Program-made: the position numbers and the translations under genes
NCBI GenBank assembly: GCA_963839475.1
Contig: CAWIVH010000018.1
Span: forward strand, 434,001-498,000
Direction of reading: 5' to 3'
DNA: 64,000 nt
Origin: CAWIVH01 sp963839475
GTDB lineage: Bacteria > Acidobacteriota > UBA6911
Notes under the pieces: generated by a model
What the model saw: the letters and a program-made list of their open reading frames with translations, nothing else
What the model was told of the DNA's origin: nothing
Databases searched by the model: none
In this document: positions 35,799 through 44,054 of the stretch, piece by piece
How positions within the stretch are numbered: position 1 is the first letter of the stretch
Layout of the letters: every line of letters starts with the position of its first letter

Positions 35799-36806
35799 TC
35801 AACGAGAATCGTCAGAGATCCGCCAGCGCATGGCCAAATCCCTGATGTTGAGCAGGGTCAGCACCGGTACCCCACGCTCGATAAAGCGAGCCATGACGCC
35901 CCGGTCGGGGGAGACATCCCAGGGTTTCTGCGGCAAAAAGCCTGTTTTAAACCTCAGGATGGCCGGCGATCGGCCCATGCTTACTTCACCGCCTCCGACA
36001 TTGATATAAAGAGCGATTCTCCGGCCGGCCGACAACCGGTCGTACAAATCCATCCGCTGGTCGACGCCCTGTTTCAGGGAGTCAGGCCGCAGAATCTGGC
36101 ATCCCAGAATTCCCGACGCTTTTCTAAGGATCTCCTCGACCAGCAACCGCCCTTCCGATTCCAGGTCCAGCGCCCGATCCCCAGCGCCACCGGAAGAGAT
36201 TGCAGCCGAAACCGGCCGGAGGATCCCCTTTCGCACAAGACGAGCCTCCATTTCGGGCCAGGTGAAGCCAGGCTCATTGGCTCCCCAGGTGGAGGCGGTT
36301 ACTGAGGACACTGCAACAAGCGTCACTCCCATCGACTGGCAAGCCGCAGCCACCGCAACGTTCAAGCCGGGAAAGGATCCCGAGAAACCTGCAGCGACGG
36401 CATCGCCGGGCATGACGCCCGCCCCGGCGATACGCAACGTCAATTCGCGTGCCCATTCCGGTTGGACGGAGAGTCTCTTGGATTCCAGACTTCCCAGGGT
36501 TGAGACCAACGGCGTCAACTCCGCACCCAGAAGCGCCGAATCGGCATCGGTAAGCCCGGGCTGGCGCAAAACATTCTCCGCATATTTTTCATGCCGGATC
36601 CAACTCTCGGCGTTCCTCATGACAATCGCCGCCTGCTCGGCTTTAGCCCGCAGATCGGCAGGAATCCGGGCCGAGGATCCGGTTGGCGCGAAAAACCTAT
36701 CCGATGCCGCGGCAAGCGTCCAAAGCAAAACCGCGATCGTCACAAGCCGGCCGGTGGACATTCGCCAGGGCGCATTACGCGGACGTACCGGGCCCTTTCC
36801 GTTCAT
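35799..36806 (-). CDS. Poly-gamma-glutamate system protein
   Basis: A 335-residue protein with an N-terminal membrane anchor (LVTIAVLLWTLAAASD) and an extracytoplasmic or membrane-apposed remainder. It resembles the TIGR04332-type poly-gamma-glutamate system proteins that accompany pgsB and pgsC: PADLRAKAEQAAIVM, TPLVSTLGSLESKR, a glycine-rich AAGFSGSFPGLNVA, SSVTASTWGANEPGFTW, and YINVGGGEVSMG. Its biochemical role is unknown. Its ATG overlaps the pgsC stop (ATGA), so it is translated from the same message. Confidence 0.8.
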   Translation of the reverse strand: MNGKGPVRPRNAPWRMSTGRLVTIAVLLWTLAAASDRFFAPTGSSARIPADLRAKAEQAAIVMRNAESWIRHEKYAENVLRQPGLTDADSALLGAELTPLVSTLGSLESKRLSVQPEWARELTLRIAGAGVMPGDAVAAGFSGSFPGLNVAVAAACQSMGVTLVAVSSVTASTWGANEPGFTWPEMEARLVRKGILRPVSAAISSGGAGDRALDLESEGRLLVEEILRKASGILGCQILRPDSLKQGVDQRMDLYDRLSAGRRIALYINVGGGEVSMGRSPAILRFKTGFLPQKPWDVSPDRGVMARFIERGVPVLTLLNIRDLAMRWRISDDSR

Positions 36807-37246
36807 AGCCACCACCTCGTGATCAACAAAAGCAGAACCCGCACGATGGCGGAGACTCCCAATGTGACCGCAGCTGTGGGAACCAGGCCTTGCGCAAGAG
36901 CCTCGTTGGCCAGCAGCCCTGGAACTATATAGCCGATGACACGGAGATCAACCGGCTGGACGGGAAACCATCGGCCGCCTTCTTCCAAAAGAGCATTCAC
37001 CATGAATCCGCACAAAACCGTCACTGCCAGGCGGCGGCGGCCATAGAGAATCATGAGCCGGGACAACCCGAACCGGACCAGGGCCCAGGTCAAAAACGCC
37101 GCCAGAAATGTCGCTGCCAGCCGGCCCGGCTGCCCCATATAGAGCGCGAGATATCCCGGCACGACAAGGCCCGCTGCGGAAAAACCAACCAGCTCCCTGG
37201 CAGCAAGACTTATGAGGATCCCGAGCGCGATGGCGAGCTCAACCAT
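36803..37246 (-). CDS. pgsC: Poly-gamma-glutamate synthesis membrane protein PgsC/CapC
   Basis: A 147-residue integral membrane protein of the PgsC/CapC family. It has four or five hydrophobic helices, with ARELVGFSAAGLVVPGYLALY near the start and RVIGYIVPGLLANEALAQG later; both are family landmarks. PgsC works with the ligase PgsB in polymerising glutamate through gamma-carboxyl links at the membrane. Its ATG 37246 overlaps the last 8 bases of pgsB, and its stop overlaps the next start, giving a tight three-gene block. Confidence 0.88.
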   Translation of the reverse strand: MVELAIALGILISLAARELVGFSAAGLVVPGYLALYMGQPGRLAATFLAAFLTWALVRFGLSRLMILYGRRRLAVTVLCGFMVNALLEEGGRWFPVQPVDLRVIGYIVPGLLANEALAQGLVPTAAVTLGVSAIVRVLLLLITRWWL

Positions 37247-38411
37247 AAGTGACCTCTTTTTCCAGGACAGAACGGTCAAATCCCTTCGTATTGCCGCAAA
37301 AAATCAGTCCGGATAGTCCGCCGGCGGTTTGCTCCAGAGTTGCCATTATGCACCCCTGCCGCACATATGAAAGTGGCTTCCCGAGCCTACTCCCGCGCAA
37401 GCGGCACCGGAGTTGCCAGGACGGACGATCGCCGGTGATCCAAACGGCTGGAGCATCGGCAAAGGTGCGACTCGCCGTACAAAATTCCATCAATCTCAGC
37501 TCCCGATCGGCGCGATGATTGAAAATAAGAATCTTGCGTACGAGGGTGCCATCATCCTGTCGTGGCAGCCATTCATTCACCAGGAGCTCGAAAGACTCCG
37601 GGTCATTGGCAGCTGTGGCATTCAGCCAGGGGACCTGCCTGCCGCGAAGTGAAATGAATCCTGAAGCTGCTGCTCCGGCATCAGGAAGATACCGGGCCAT
37701 CCCTTCCAGCGCCGTTTCATCGGCGATTCCGAGCCTGCGTGTAACTGCCAGAGCTGTTTTGCGGTTCTCGATCAGCCAAGCGGGGAGTTGGTTTTCGTTG
37801 GGCAGTAGAACCTCAGAATCTTCGATTGGCTCAGCGTGCAGCACATCCGTGTTGAGCGCTTCGGCCCGTCTTTCCAGCAGAGATGCGCAACAGGGATCTC
37901 CGAGAATCAGCGTGGATCTAAGGGGAACCGTGTTGGAAAGGCCGGCTGCGACCTGTTCAAGCGACCGGCCAAGGCTATCGGTGTGATCGGTGCGGACATT
38001 GGTAATCACTCCGTGGGTTGCGCGGATCATCTCACGCTCAGCTATCCACTGCAATTCCGGTTGGACCGCCATGCACTCGACGACAAGTGCCCGCGCTCCC
38101 ATCCTCCGTGCCATCAGGAGTAGCCGGAGCTCCTCCCGGATATTGGCCAACCCTCGTCTCGACCAGGGCCGTTCGCTGCCGTCGGGAGATAGCAGCCGCG
38201 CCGCCGTGCCCGTGCAGCGGGCCAGGACAGGGATGCCAGCATTCCGGAGTGCAGCCCATACTAGACGAGTTACCGTCGATTTGCCCCGGGTTCCGTTGAC
38301 ATGAATCCTGATGGGGACGGCTGCCAGCGCGCGGTCACGCAACCTGCGCTCGATGAATCCCGCCAGTACAATCAAGCTCAGACAAGCCGCTATCCAGCCG
38401 GTGTAGATCAC
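37239..38411 (-). CDS. pgsB: Poly-gamma-glutamate synthase PgsB/CapB
   Basis: ATP-dependent amide ligase that joins glutamate residues through the gamma-carboxyl group, a Mur-ligase relative. The 390-residue protein has an N-terminal membrane anchor (WIAACLSLIVLAGFIE), the P-loop NGTRGKSTVTRL, ECMAVQPELQW and ITNVRTDHTDSLG, all typical of CapB/PgsB. It begins at GTG only 9 bases after the stop of the upstream esterase gene. A pgsA/capA homologue, normally needed for transport, is not seen nearby. The polymer could be a capsule, a released biofilm component or an osmoprotectant. Confidence 0.9.
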   Translation of the reverse strand: MIYTGWIAACLSLIVLAGFIERRLRDRALAAVPIRIHVNGTRGKSTVTRLVWAALRNAGIPVLARCTGTAARLLSPDGSERPWSRRGLANIREELRLLLMARRMGARALVVECMAVQPELQWIAEREMIRATHGVITNVRTDHTDSLGRSLEQVAAGLSNTVPLRSTLILGDPCCASLLERRAEALNTDVLHAEPIEDSEVLLPNENQLPAWLIENRKTALAVTRRLGIADETALEGMARYLPDAGAAASGFISLRGRQVPWLNATAANDPESFELLVNEWLPRQDDGTLVRKILIFNHRADRELRLMEFCTASRTFADAPAVWITGDRPSWQLRCRLRGSRLGKPLSYVRQGCIMATLEQTAGGLSGLIFCGNTKGFDRSVLEKEVTYG

Positions 38412-38420
38412 GGTTTTATT

Positions 38421-39605
38421 CTACTTCGGGGTGGACCAGGTGTAAGCCTTGGGGGCATCCGGGAATGCCAGCCGATCGAACCTGGTGGCGACTGCTTTTT
38501 TAAAAAACTGCTTGTCGGCAAAGTCCAACAAGGCCAGCCAATCCTCGGCATTCTGTTCGTGTTTGCCCTCGCGGAAGTGAATGCCCGTCCGGTCCGGGAC
38601 TCCCAGAAACTTGAACACTTCGCGGCCCGCCAGGTAGCTCACCTGGCTGCCGATGGGATTGGCCCAGAGATCTCCCAGGGCTTCGGTGCTGAGCAGCGCC
38701 CTCGGGGCTACCAGCGCGCGGACGGAATGCTGATCAAAGGGGATTTGATTGACATGCCCCACAAACTCTTTGAAGCGGGGATGGAACCAGTAAGCGAAAC
38801 GGTTCAGGATGGCTCCGATGTCCTCGGACTTGGGTCCCAGGACTCGATAACACCCGGCTCCGCCGCAGCCCGACCCGTTGGGCGCGGTTAAGGCAATTCT
38901 TTCATCCAATGCACCCGCGAGCAGGGCAGCTTTCCCGCCGCGGGAATGGCCGGTTATGGCAATGCGCTTCTTGTCCACAAAGGGCTGGGTCAGGAGAAAA
39001 TCGACGGTCCTGTGGAATCCCCAGGCCCAAGCGGTGACGGTCGACCAATCGTATTGGGGATACAGCGGGTGCACGCCCTTGGATCGATCCGAGTTGTCCG
39101 GGGCGATTTCGGTGCGATCAAACTCGGCAACGACATACCCCCGCCGGATCGCGGCCTCGACTATCGCCGGAGCAACCCGGCCCCAGCAGAGGTCGCCTTT
39201 GACGATCACCGGATGACGTCCGTTCTCCGCCGGCACCGTAAGGATGAGCCTGTAGGAAACCTTCCTGTCGGGACCGGTAGTCAGGCGGATCTGCTTTTCC
39301 GTCGCACCGGACTCAAGCTTTTTGGTGTCGGTAATTTCGCCTGATACCGGGGACGCGGGCGCCGGGTGTCCATATTCATAATAAAGAATCATCGCCTTGA
39401 GTTCTTCGCGGCGCTTCACCCAGTCACTCTTGCCCGAAACCCGTTTGCCGTTGTTCATCAGGAACGGATCGGGCAGCTCTTGAATCGAAGGCAGCTTATC
39501 GAGGCCCGGACGTGCTGCCGGCAGGGGATTCTGACTTCGCACAGCAGGCATCAAAAAAATGGAAACCAGGACGACGATAAACACGGCAACTGTTCGCAAC
39601 GGCAT
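38421..39605 (-). CDS. Glucuronyl esterase-like hydrolase (CE15 family)
   Basis: A 394-residue exported alpha/beta hydrolase with a signal peptide (LRTVAVFIVVLVSIFLMPAVRS). The CE15 nucleophile motif GHSRGGKAAL and the following ERIALTAPNGSGCGGAGCYR with its cysteines are characteristic, as is YDWSTVTAWAWG. The catalytic His is probably in the late EGKHEQNAEDW segment. CE15 enzymes cleave ester links between lignin alcohols and glucuronoyl groups on xylan. AGGAG lies 10 bases before ATG 39605. It sits 24 bases after an oxidoreductase gene and 9 bases before pgsB. Confidence 0.88.
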   Translation of the reverse strand: MPLRTVAVFIVVLVSIFLMPAVRSQNPLPAARPGLDKLPSIQELPDPFLMNNGKRVSGKSDWVKRREELKAMILYYEYGHPAPASPVSGEITDTKKLESGATEKQIRLTTGPDRKVSYRLILTVPAENGRHPVIVKGDLCWGRVAPAIVEAAIRRGYVVAEFDRTEIAPDNSDRSKGVHPLYPQYDWSTVTAWAWGFHRTVDFLLTQPFVDKKRIAITGHSRGGKAALLAGALDERIALTAPNGSGCGGAGCYRVLGPKSEDIGAILNRFAYWFHPRFKEFVGHVNQIPFDQHSVRALVAPRALLSTEALGDLWANPIGSQVSYLAGREVFKFLGVPDRTGIHFREGKHEQNAEDWLALLDFADKQFFKKAVATRFDRLAFPDAPKAYTWSTPK

Positions 39606-39629
39606 GGCGAATTCACTCCTAAATTTCGT

Positions 39630-40862
39630 TCAAGACTTCAAGCCGATCAGCTTCCCGTCGAGTTTTTCGTTTGCTTTCATCATTTCATCCCAGGTCACTT
39701 CGCTCCTGCGATAGGCCGCCGTCCGTCCTAAAATGGTAGTCAGGTTGCTGCGAACACTGGGCGCCACGGTTGTGTTTGAAAAATCGGCAGAGGTAATGCC
39801 CTTGTGGAACGCATCAATATTCCGGATGGCGCCATTGAGGTAAAGGTTATCCACCTTTCCCCCAAGCCAGGCATTGTTGCCTCGTATGTAGACCTCACCG
39901 AAATAGTGAGTGTCGATTATCCCCTCGGTTCCGTAAATGCGCGCGCAAATGTCATCGATGCCACGGCCATACTGTTTCGAATGAAAGCTCAGGTCAAAAT
40001 CTCCCGGGAATGTATAGACGACCGAGAAATTGTCGTAGCAGGTGCCCTGGTCGCGCGCCTTGCGCCCGCCGGTTCCATAAGCGCGTATCGGGTCGGCATC
40101 CAGGATCCATGAAGCGACGTCGATAGCGTGGATATTCTGCTCGGTGATTATGTCGCCGGATAGAGCACGGTCCAATCCCCAGCAGCGCAGCCGGACTTCA
40201 GGATTGTTCGGATCGGCCCGCAGCGCCCTGACGGCCGCTTCGAAGGTGGGACCGCAAAGGTAATTGGCTTCCCCGCCAATCATTTTGCCGATGGCGTTTT
40301 TGCGCACACGGTCCACCGCTTCAATGTAAAAAGGATCGGTGCGGGTCTGAAAATCTATCAGGAAGCAGAGTTTTTTCCCGGTGGCGCGTTTAGCGCTTTC
40401 CTCGACACTGCGGCATCCCGGCACATCCACGGCCGCAGGTTTGGCTAGGTAGACATGCACGCCGGCATCGACGCCTGCAGCGGCCTGTTCAGGGTGGAAA
40501 TAGGGCGGGCTTTCCACGGCAATCGCATCCACCTTGCTGTCGAGGAGTCTCCGGTAGCCGGATAGGCCGGAAAAGCGGCGGGCCGCATCGACCTGCAGCT
40601 TCTCCCCGGCACTGCTCGCCTTTTCGGCAAAATAATCGGAGACAGCGGCAACCTGGTAGCCGCCGTGCTTCTGGAACAGGTTGCCGATCCAGACACCGCG
40701 TCCACCGCAGCCGATAAGGCCGAGGCTGATTTTCGAATTAGCCTGAGTGCCTCGAACCAGTTCCGGCTTGACCAGTGTAAATCCAAGAGCTGCCCCGCCG
40801 ATGAAATCGCGACGTTTTAGCCCCAATCCCGCCGCATAGTTCCCACTCAATCGTCGAACCAT
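39630..40862 (-). CDS. Gfo/Idh/MocA family oxidoreductase, Tat-exported
   Basis: A 410-residue NAD(P)-binding oxidoreductase. A Tat leader (LKRRDFIGGAALG) precedes a Rossmann domain with GLIGCGGRGVW, VAAVSDYF, and VYLAKPAAVDVPG (the EKP-like Lys). The C-terminal alpha/beta domain carries GGEANYLCGPT, ITEQNIHAIDVASW and GTEGIIDTHYFG. Members oxidise or reduce sugars and inositols, and secreted versions in Acidobacteria may act on carbohydrate fragments. It starts the likely transcript oxidoreductase - CE15 - pgsB - pgsC - PGA-system protein. Confidence 0.88.
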   Translation of the reverse strand: MVRRLSGNYAAGLGLKRRDFIGGAALGFTLVKPELVRGTQANSKISLGLIGCGGRGVWIGNLFQKHGGYQVAAVSDYFAEKASSAGEKLQVDAARRFSGLSGYRRLLDSKVDAIAVESPPYFHPEQAAAGVDAGVHVYLAKPAAVDVPGCRSVEESAKRATGKKLCFLIDFQTRTDPFYIEAVDRVRKNAIGKMIGGEANYLCGPTFEAAVRALRADPNNPEVRLRCWGLDRALSGDIITEQNIHAIDVASWILDADPIRAYGTGGRKARDQGTCYDNFSVVYTFPGDFDLSFHSKQYGRGIDDICARIYGTEGIIDTHYFGEVYIRGNNAWLGGKVDNLYLNGAIRNIDAFHKGITSADFSNTTVAPSVRSNLTTILGRTAAYRRSEVTWDEMMKANEKLDGKLIGLKS

Positions 40863-40961
40863 AAAATGCCCCCGACTCGAAGATGACCTGATACTTATGC
40901 ACTTTCTTCCCATTATGCGACAATAGGAGGCAATAAAGCGAGAAAGGCGTATCGACCAAAT

Positions 40962-41984
40962 ATGGGCGGCAATCATCTCAAGATCAAGACGCGCGGAGTG
41001 AAAGGAACCGTGGCGGAAGTTTACCGCCAGATACGGAGCGAATTCGGTGTGCTGGGCGAACCGCTGACCCTTCACGCCTCGCTGCCCGACCTGCTGGCCG
41101 GTGTGTGGTGCTCTTTCCGCGAATCAGCGCTGGCGGGCCAGGCGCCGCGAAAACATAAGGAAGTCGTGGCCGTCGCCGTTTCGGTGCTGAACCGGTGCCC
41201 TTATTGCATCGATGCGCATGCTGTTCTCCTCCGCGCCACGAAAGCGCACAATGCCGCGGCCGCCATTCAGGAAGGAGACCCGGACAGGATCAAGGATCCC
41301 CAAGTGCGAGCCATTGCCGAATGGGCGCTGGCCACACGCACCCCCGGATCAACGAAGCTTGCTGCGCCTCCATTCCCGGCGGCTGAGGCGCCGGAAATCA
41401 TCGGGGTGGCAGTATGGATTCACTACATAAACCGGATGACCAAGGTCTTGCTGGAAGGAGGTCTGATTCCCATCCGGTCCAACATGTTCGGTCTGCGGAC
41501 GCTCTCGGAGAGAATGGGCGGGTTGTTTTTCGCACCGGCGGTCAGACGCCGCCTGGAACCCGGGACCTCCTTGAGCGTGATTCCCGAAGTTCCCCTTCCT
41601 GCGGATCTGCATTGGGCGGAACCCTCGCCGGCCGTCGCCAGGGCTTTTGCAGGATTTGCGTATGCGGCGGAGCGGGCCGGATCCATGTATCTTCCCGCGG
41701 AGGTCCGTGCCGCGGTCGGGGACCGGCTGAAAGCCTGGGATGGATCGGACCCGGGAATCGGCCGCGCCTGGCTGGCTTCCGACCTGAAAAAGCTTCAGGA
41801 ACGGCAACATGCGGCGGCCCGGCTTGCCCTGCTTTCCGCGTTTGCTCCAGATCAGGTGGACAGGGATGTCATCCGGGAATTTCGGCAGGCTGATTCGAGT
41901 GACGCCGCCCTGCTTGGCGCTGTGGCCTGGTCCAGCTTTTCAGCAGCCAGAACCATCGGAGGTTGGATTGCACCCCCGGGATAA
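40962..41984 (+). CDS. AhpD/carboxymuconolactone decarboxylase family protein
   Basis: A 340-residue soluble protein with an alkylhydroperoxidase-like core. The redox motif is RCPYCIDAHAVLLR (C-x-x-C with the downstream His) near residues 83-96, followed by PQVRAIAEWALATRTPG and the VAVWIHYINRMTKV helix. AhpD-type proteins reduce peroxides through a thiol relay. The C-terminal half (about 200-340) is extra relative to simple AhpD and helical, also seen in longer relatives. It is divergent from the Gfo/Idh gene, 99 bases apart, and no other peroxidase component is nearby. Confidence 0.82.
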   Translation: MGGNHLKIKTRGVKGTVAEVYRQIRSEFGVLGEPLTLHASLPDLLAGVWCSFRESALAGQAPRKHKEVVAVAVSVLNRCPYCIDAHAVLLRATKAHNAAAAIQEGDPDRIKDPQVRAIAEWALATRTPGSTKLAAPPFPAAEAPEIIGVAVWIHYINRMTKVLLEGGLIPIRSNMFGLRTLSERMGGLFFAPAVRRRLEPGTSLSVIPEVPLPADLHWAEPSPAVARAFAGFAYAAERAGSMYLPAEVRAAVGDRLKAWDGSDPGIGRAWLASDLKKLQERQHAAARLALLSAFAPDQVDRDVIREFRQADSSDAALLGAVAWSSFSAARTIGGWIAPPG

Positions 41985-42040
41985 TTCATTTATCGGGCCG
42001 CCACGTCGACTATTCGAATGGCAAAACGTCACATTTCCAA

Positions 42041-42069
42041 TTGACAGTGCTCCCGCTTTCGCGTAATTC
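42041..42069 (+). promoter_or_regulatory. Candidate housekeeping promoter of the parA-like gene
   Basis: TTGACA at 42041-42046 is a perfect -35 box. After a 17-base spacer comes TAATTC at 42064-42069, a poor -10 match. It lies 19 bases before ATG 42088, the only good promoter-like sequence in this short intergenic region. Confidence 0.4.
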
Positions 42070-42087
42070 AATGGATACAAATTAACC

Positions 42088-42888
42088 ATGCGCAAAATAG
42101 CCGTTGTTAACATGAAGGGTGGCGTCGGTAAGACCACCAGCGCCATTCACCTCGCTGCAGGACTGGCTGCCGGGGGATCCAGGGTACTCCTGATCGACAC
42201 CGATCCCCAGGGTAATATCAGCCATGCCCTTCACCTCCCCCACACCAAAACGATCCAGGAACTGATGCTCGGAGAGGCCCAGGTGGAGGAGGTCGTCCAG
42301 AAGGAAGCGCGTGAAAGACTGGACGTGATCCTATCGTCGACCGCCGCTTTCTCGCTCGAACGCCGGCTTGCCTCGGAAACCCAGCGGGAAACCATACTGG
42401 CGCGGCGACTCCGCTCGATGAACAGTTACGATGCCGTCGTCGTCGATTGCTCACCGGCGATGAACCTTCTCACCTATAACGCGCTCCTGTACGTTCACGA
42501 AGTTGTGATGCCGGTGGCCATGGACCTTATGGCGATCATCGGAGCCCGCCAAACTTTGAACGGCATCAACGAAGTTCGCGACCTCTGGCCTGAACGGCGT
42601 CTTGAGCTGATTGCCGTGCTGCCGACATTCGTCAACACTACTACCAACGCTACGAAAGCCGCTTTCGAAGCGCTGGAAAAAGATCCACAGATGGGCTCCT
42701 ATTTATTCCGTCCTGGAATCCGCCAGTGCATTGATCTGAATTACGCCACTTCCCAGGGCCAGACCATTTGGGAATACGCACCGCGAAGCCGCGCAGCAGA
42801 AGACTACAATCGTTTCGTCGATTTTGTATTGAACCGGAATTTTGAAGGGAACTATGTCGCCGAAGAAAAAACAAAAGCCGTCGTTTAA
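42088..42888 (+). CDS. ParA/Soj family ATPase
   Basis: A 266-residue ATPase of the Walker-A-cytoskeletal family that segregates DNA or positions protein cargo. The deviant Walker A is KGGVGKTT at 10-17 with the signature lysines. Walker A' is LLIDTDPQGN and Walker B is YDAVVVDCSPAM. The protein is short, lacking an N-terminal DNA-binding region, so it is the Soj/MinD-like type. There is no ParB gene or parS-like site in the window; instead a small gene overlaps its end by 35 bases. That suggests an orphan ParA for cargo positioning with a dedicated small partner. Confidence 0.9.
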   Translation: MRKIAVVNMKGGVGKTTSAIHLAAGLAAGGSRVLLIDTDPQGNISHALHLPHTKTIQELMLGEAQVEEVVQKEARERLDVILSSTAAFSLERRLASETQRETILARRLRSMNSYDAVVVDCSPAMNLLTYNALLYVHEVVMPVAMDLMAIIGARQTLNGINEVRDLWPERRLELIAVLPTFVNTTTNATKAAFEALEKDPQMGSYLFRPGIRQCIDLNYATSQGQTIWEYAPRSRAAEDYNRFVDFVLNRNFEGNYVAEEKTKAVV

Positions 42889-43231
42889 CGTGCCGGAAGA
42901 ACTCCACACAGCTCCCCAAACTGGCTGGGTTTATCGTTCAGAGAGCGATTCCGAGCCTCACCCCGAAGCTAATCAGGCATCTCAACCGGCGGAGTTCCGT
43001 GAAGCAGTGCCAGAGGCAGCCGCGACGCCGATTCCGGAACCGCCGCCCAAGACCGGCAGCACCAAAAACAACGGCACGCGGGCGACTTCGAAATCGGACA
43101 TGGATCTTTTCGACCTTGCCGCGCTCACCATAAGTTCCGGATTCGAAGCAATCGGAAACGCCATGCTGCTCACCACGCGGATAATCACAGCGCCGTTTTC
43201 GATGGGCATGAAAATGCTCGGCTGGAAATAA
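42854..43231 (+). CDS. Small protein encoded with ParA, function unknown
   Basis: A 125-residue protein not recognised as any family. Its N terminus is lysine-rich (SPKKKQKPSF), followed by an acidic/proline-rich, probably disordered middle (about 25-80: PEANQASQPAEF, PIPEPPPKT), and it ends in an amphipathic/hydrophobic helix (DLAALTISSGFEAIGNAM, TAPFSMGMKMLGWK). Overlap of its start with the last 35 bases of the ParA gene and the AAGGG in front of ATG 42854 point to translational coupling. A basic, intrinsically disordered N-terminal segment often stimulates ParA ATPases, so it may be the ParA activator or cargo adaptor; that is inference. Confidence 0.6.
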   Translation: MSPKKKQKPSFNVPEELHTAPQTGWVYRSESDSEPHPEANQASQPAEFREAVPEAAATPIPEPPPKTGSTKNNGTRATSKSDMDLFDLAALTISSGFEAIGNAMLLTTRIITAPFSMGMKMLGWK

Positions 43232-43247
43232 GCCCGACACCCTGGTT

Positions 43248-44015
43248 CTATTTGAGTGTGAGAAGAACCGGCGCATGGTCGGACGGCTTTTCGCCTTTGC
43301 GCGCATCGCGGTCAACGTCAACCGTCAAGCATCTGGAACCCAACGGTGCGGTGATGAGAATGTGGTCGATGCGCATGCCCCAGCCCCTGTGGAATGCTCC
43401 GCCGCGGTAATCCCACCACGTATATAAGCCGGACTCCTGCCGCAGGAGCCTCACGGCATCCACAAAGCCCCAATCCAGCAGGCTGCGATAAGCGGATCTC
43501 TCGGGTTCGCTGCAAAGGATCTGGTCGCGCCATTGCTCAGGGTCCCAGACGTCACGATCTTCGGGAGCAATATTAAAGTCGCCGCAGAGCAGGGCCGGGC
43601 TGCCGGGATCGTAATGAGTCTGGAAAAAGCTGCGCAAGCGTGAGTACCACTCCAGTTTGTAAGCGTACTTCGGCGATCCGACCTCCTGGCCATTGGGGGC
43701 ATAAATATTGATTATCCGCACCCCGGAGACCGTGCCTGCCAGGAAGCGGCATTGGGTGTCGGCTTCGTCTCCAGGAAGCCTATCCATGGAATCCTGGAGC
43801 GTGCCGAGCGACAGAACGGCCACGCCGTTGTAACTTTTCTCCCCCTTAAAAACGCAGTGATAGCCAAGGGCCTCCAGGGGCTCCAAAGGGAATTCCTGGT
43901 CGACGACCTTGGTCTCCTGCAGGCAGAGCACATCGGGCCGCTTCAATTCCAGCCACTGCGTCAGGCGCGTCAGGCGCATGCGGATTGAATTGATGTTCCA
44001 TGTGGCAACGATCAT
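43248..44015 (-). CDS. xth: Exodeoxyribonuclease III
   Basis: A 255-residue AP endonuclease/3'-5' exonuclease of the ExoIII family acting in base-excision repair. Motifs: IVATWNINSIR, LCLQETKV (metal-binding Glu), NIYAPNG, LLCGDFNIAPEDRDVWDP, GLYTWWDYRG, GMRIDHILIT and the closing PSDHAPVLL with the catalytic Asp-His pair. The length and motif order are typical. ATG 44015 has GAGG 8 bases upstream; a GTG at 44024 is less likely. It faces the parA pair tail to tail. Confidence 0.93.
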   Translation of the reverse strand: MIVATWNINSIRMRLTRLTQWLELKRPDVLCLQETKVVDQEFPLEPLEALGYHCVFKGEKSYNGVAVLSLGTLQDSMDRLPGDEADTQCRFLAGTVSGVRIINIYAPNGQEVGSPKYAYKLEWYSRLRSFFQTHYDPGSPALLCGDFNIAPEDRDVWDPEQWRDQILCSEPERSAYRSLLDWGFVDAVRLLRQESGLYTWWDYRGGAFHRGWGMRIDHILITAPLGSRCLTVDVDRDARKGEKPSDHAPVLLTLK

Positions 44016-44054
44016 CCCGGTCACCTCAGTAAATTGGTTTCGAAAAATAATAGC

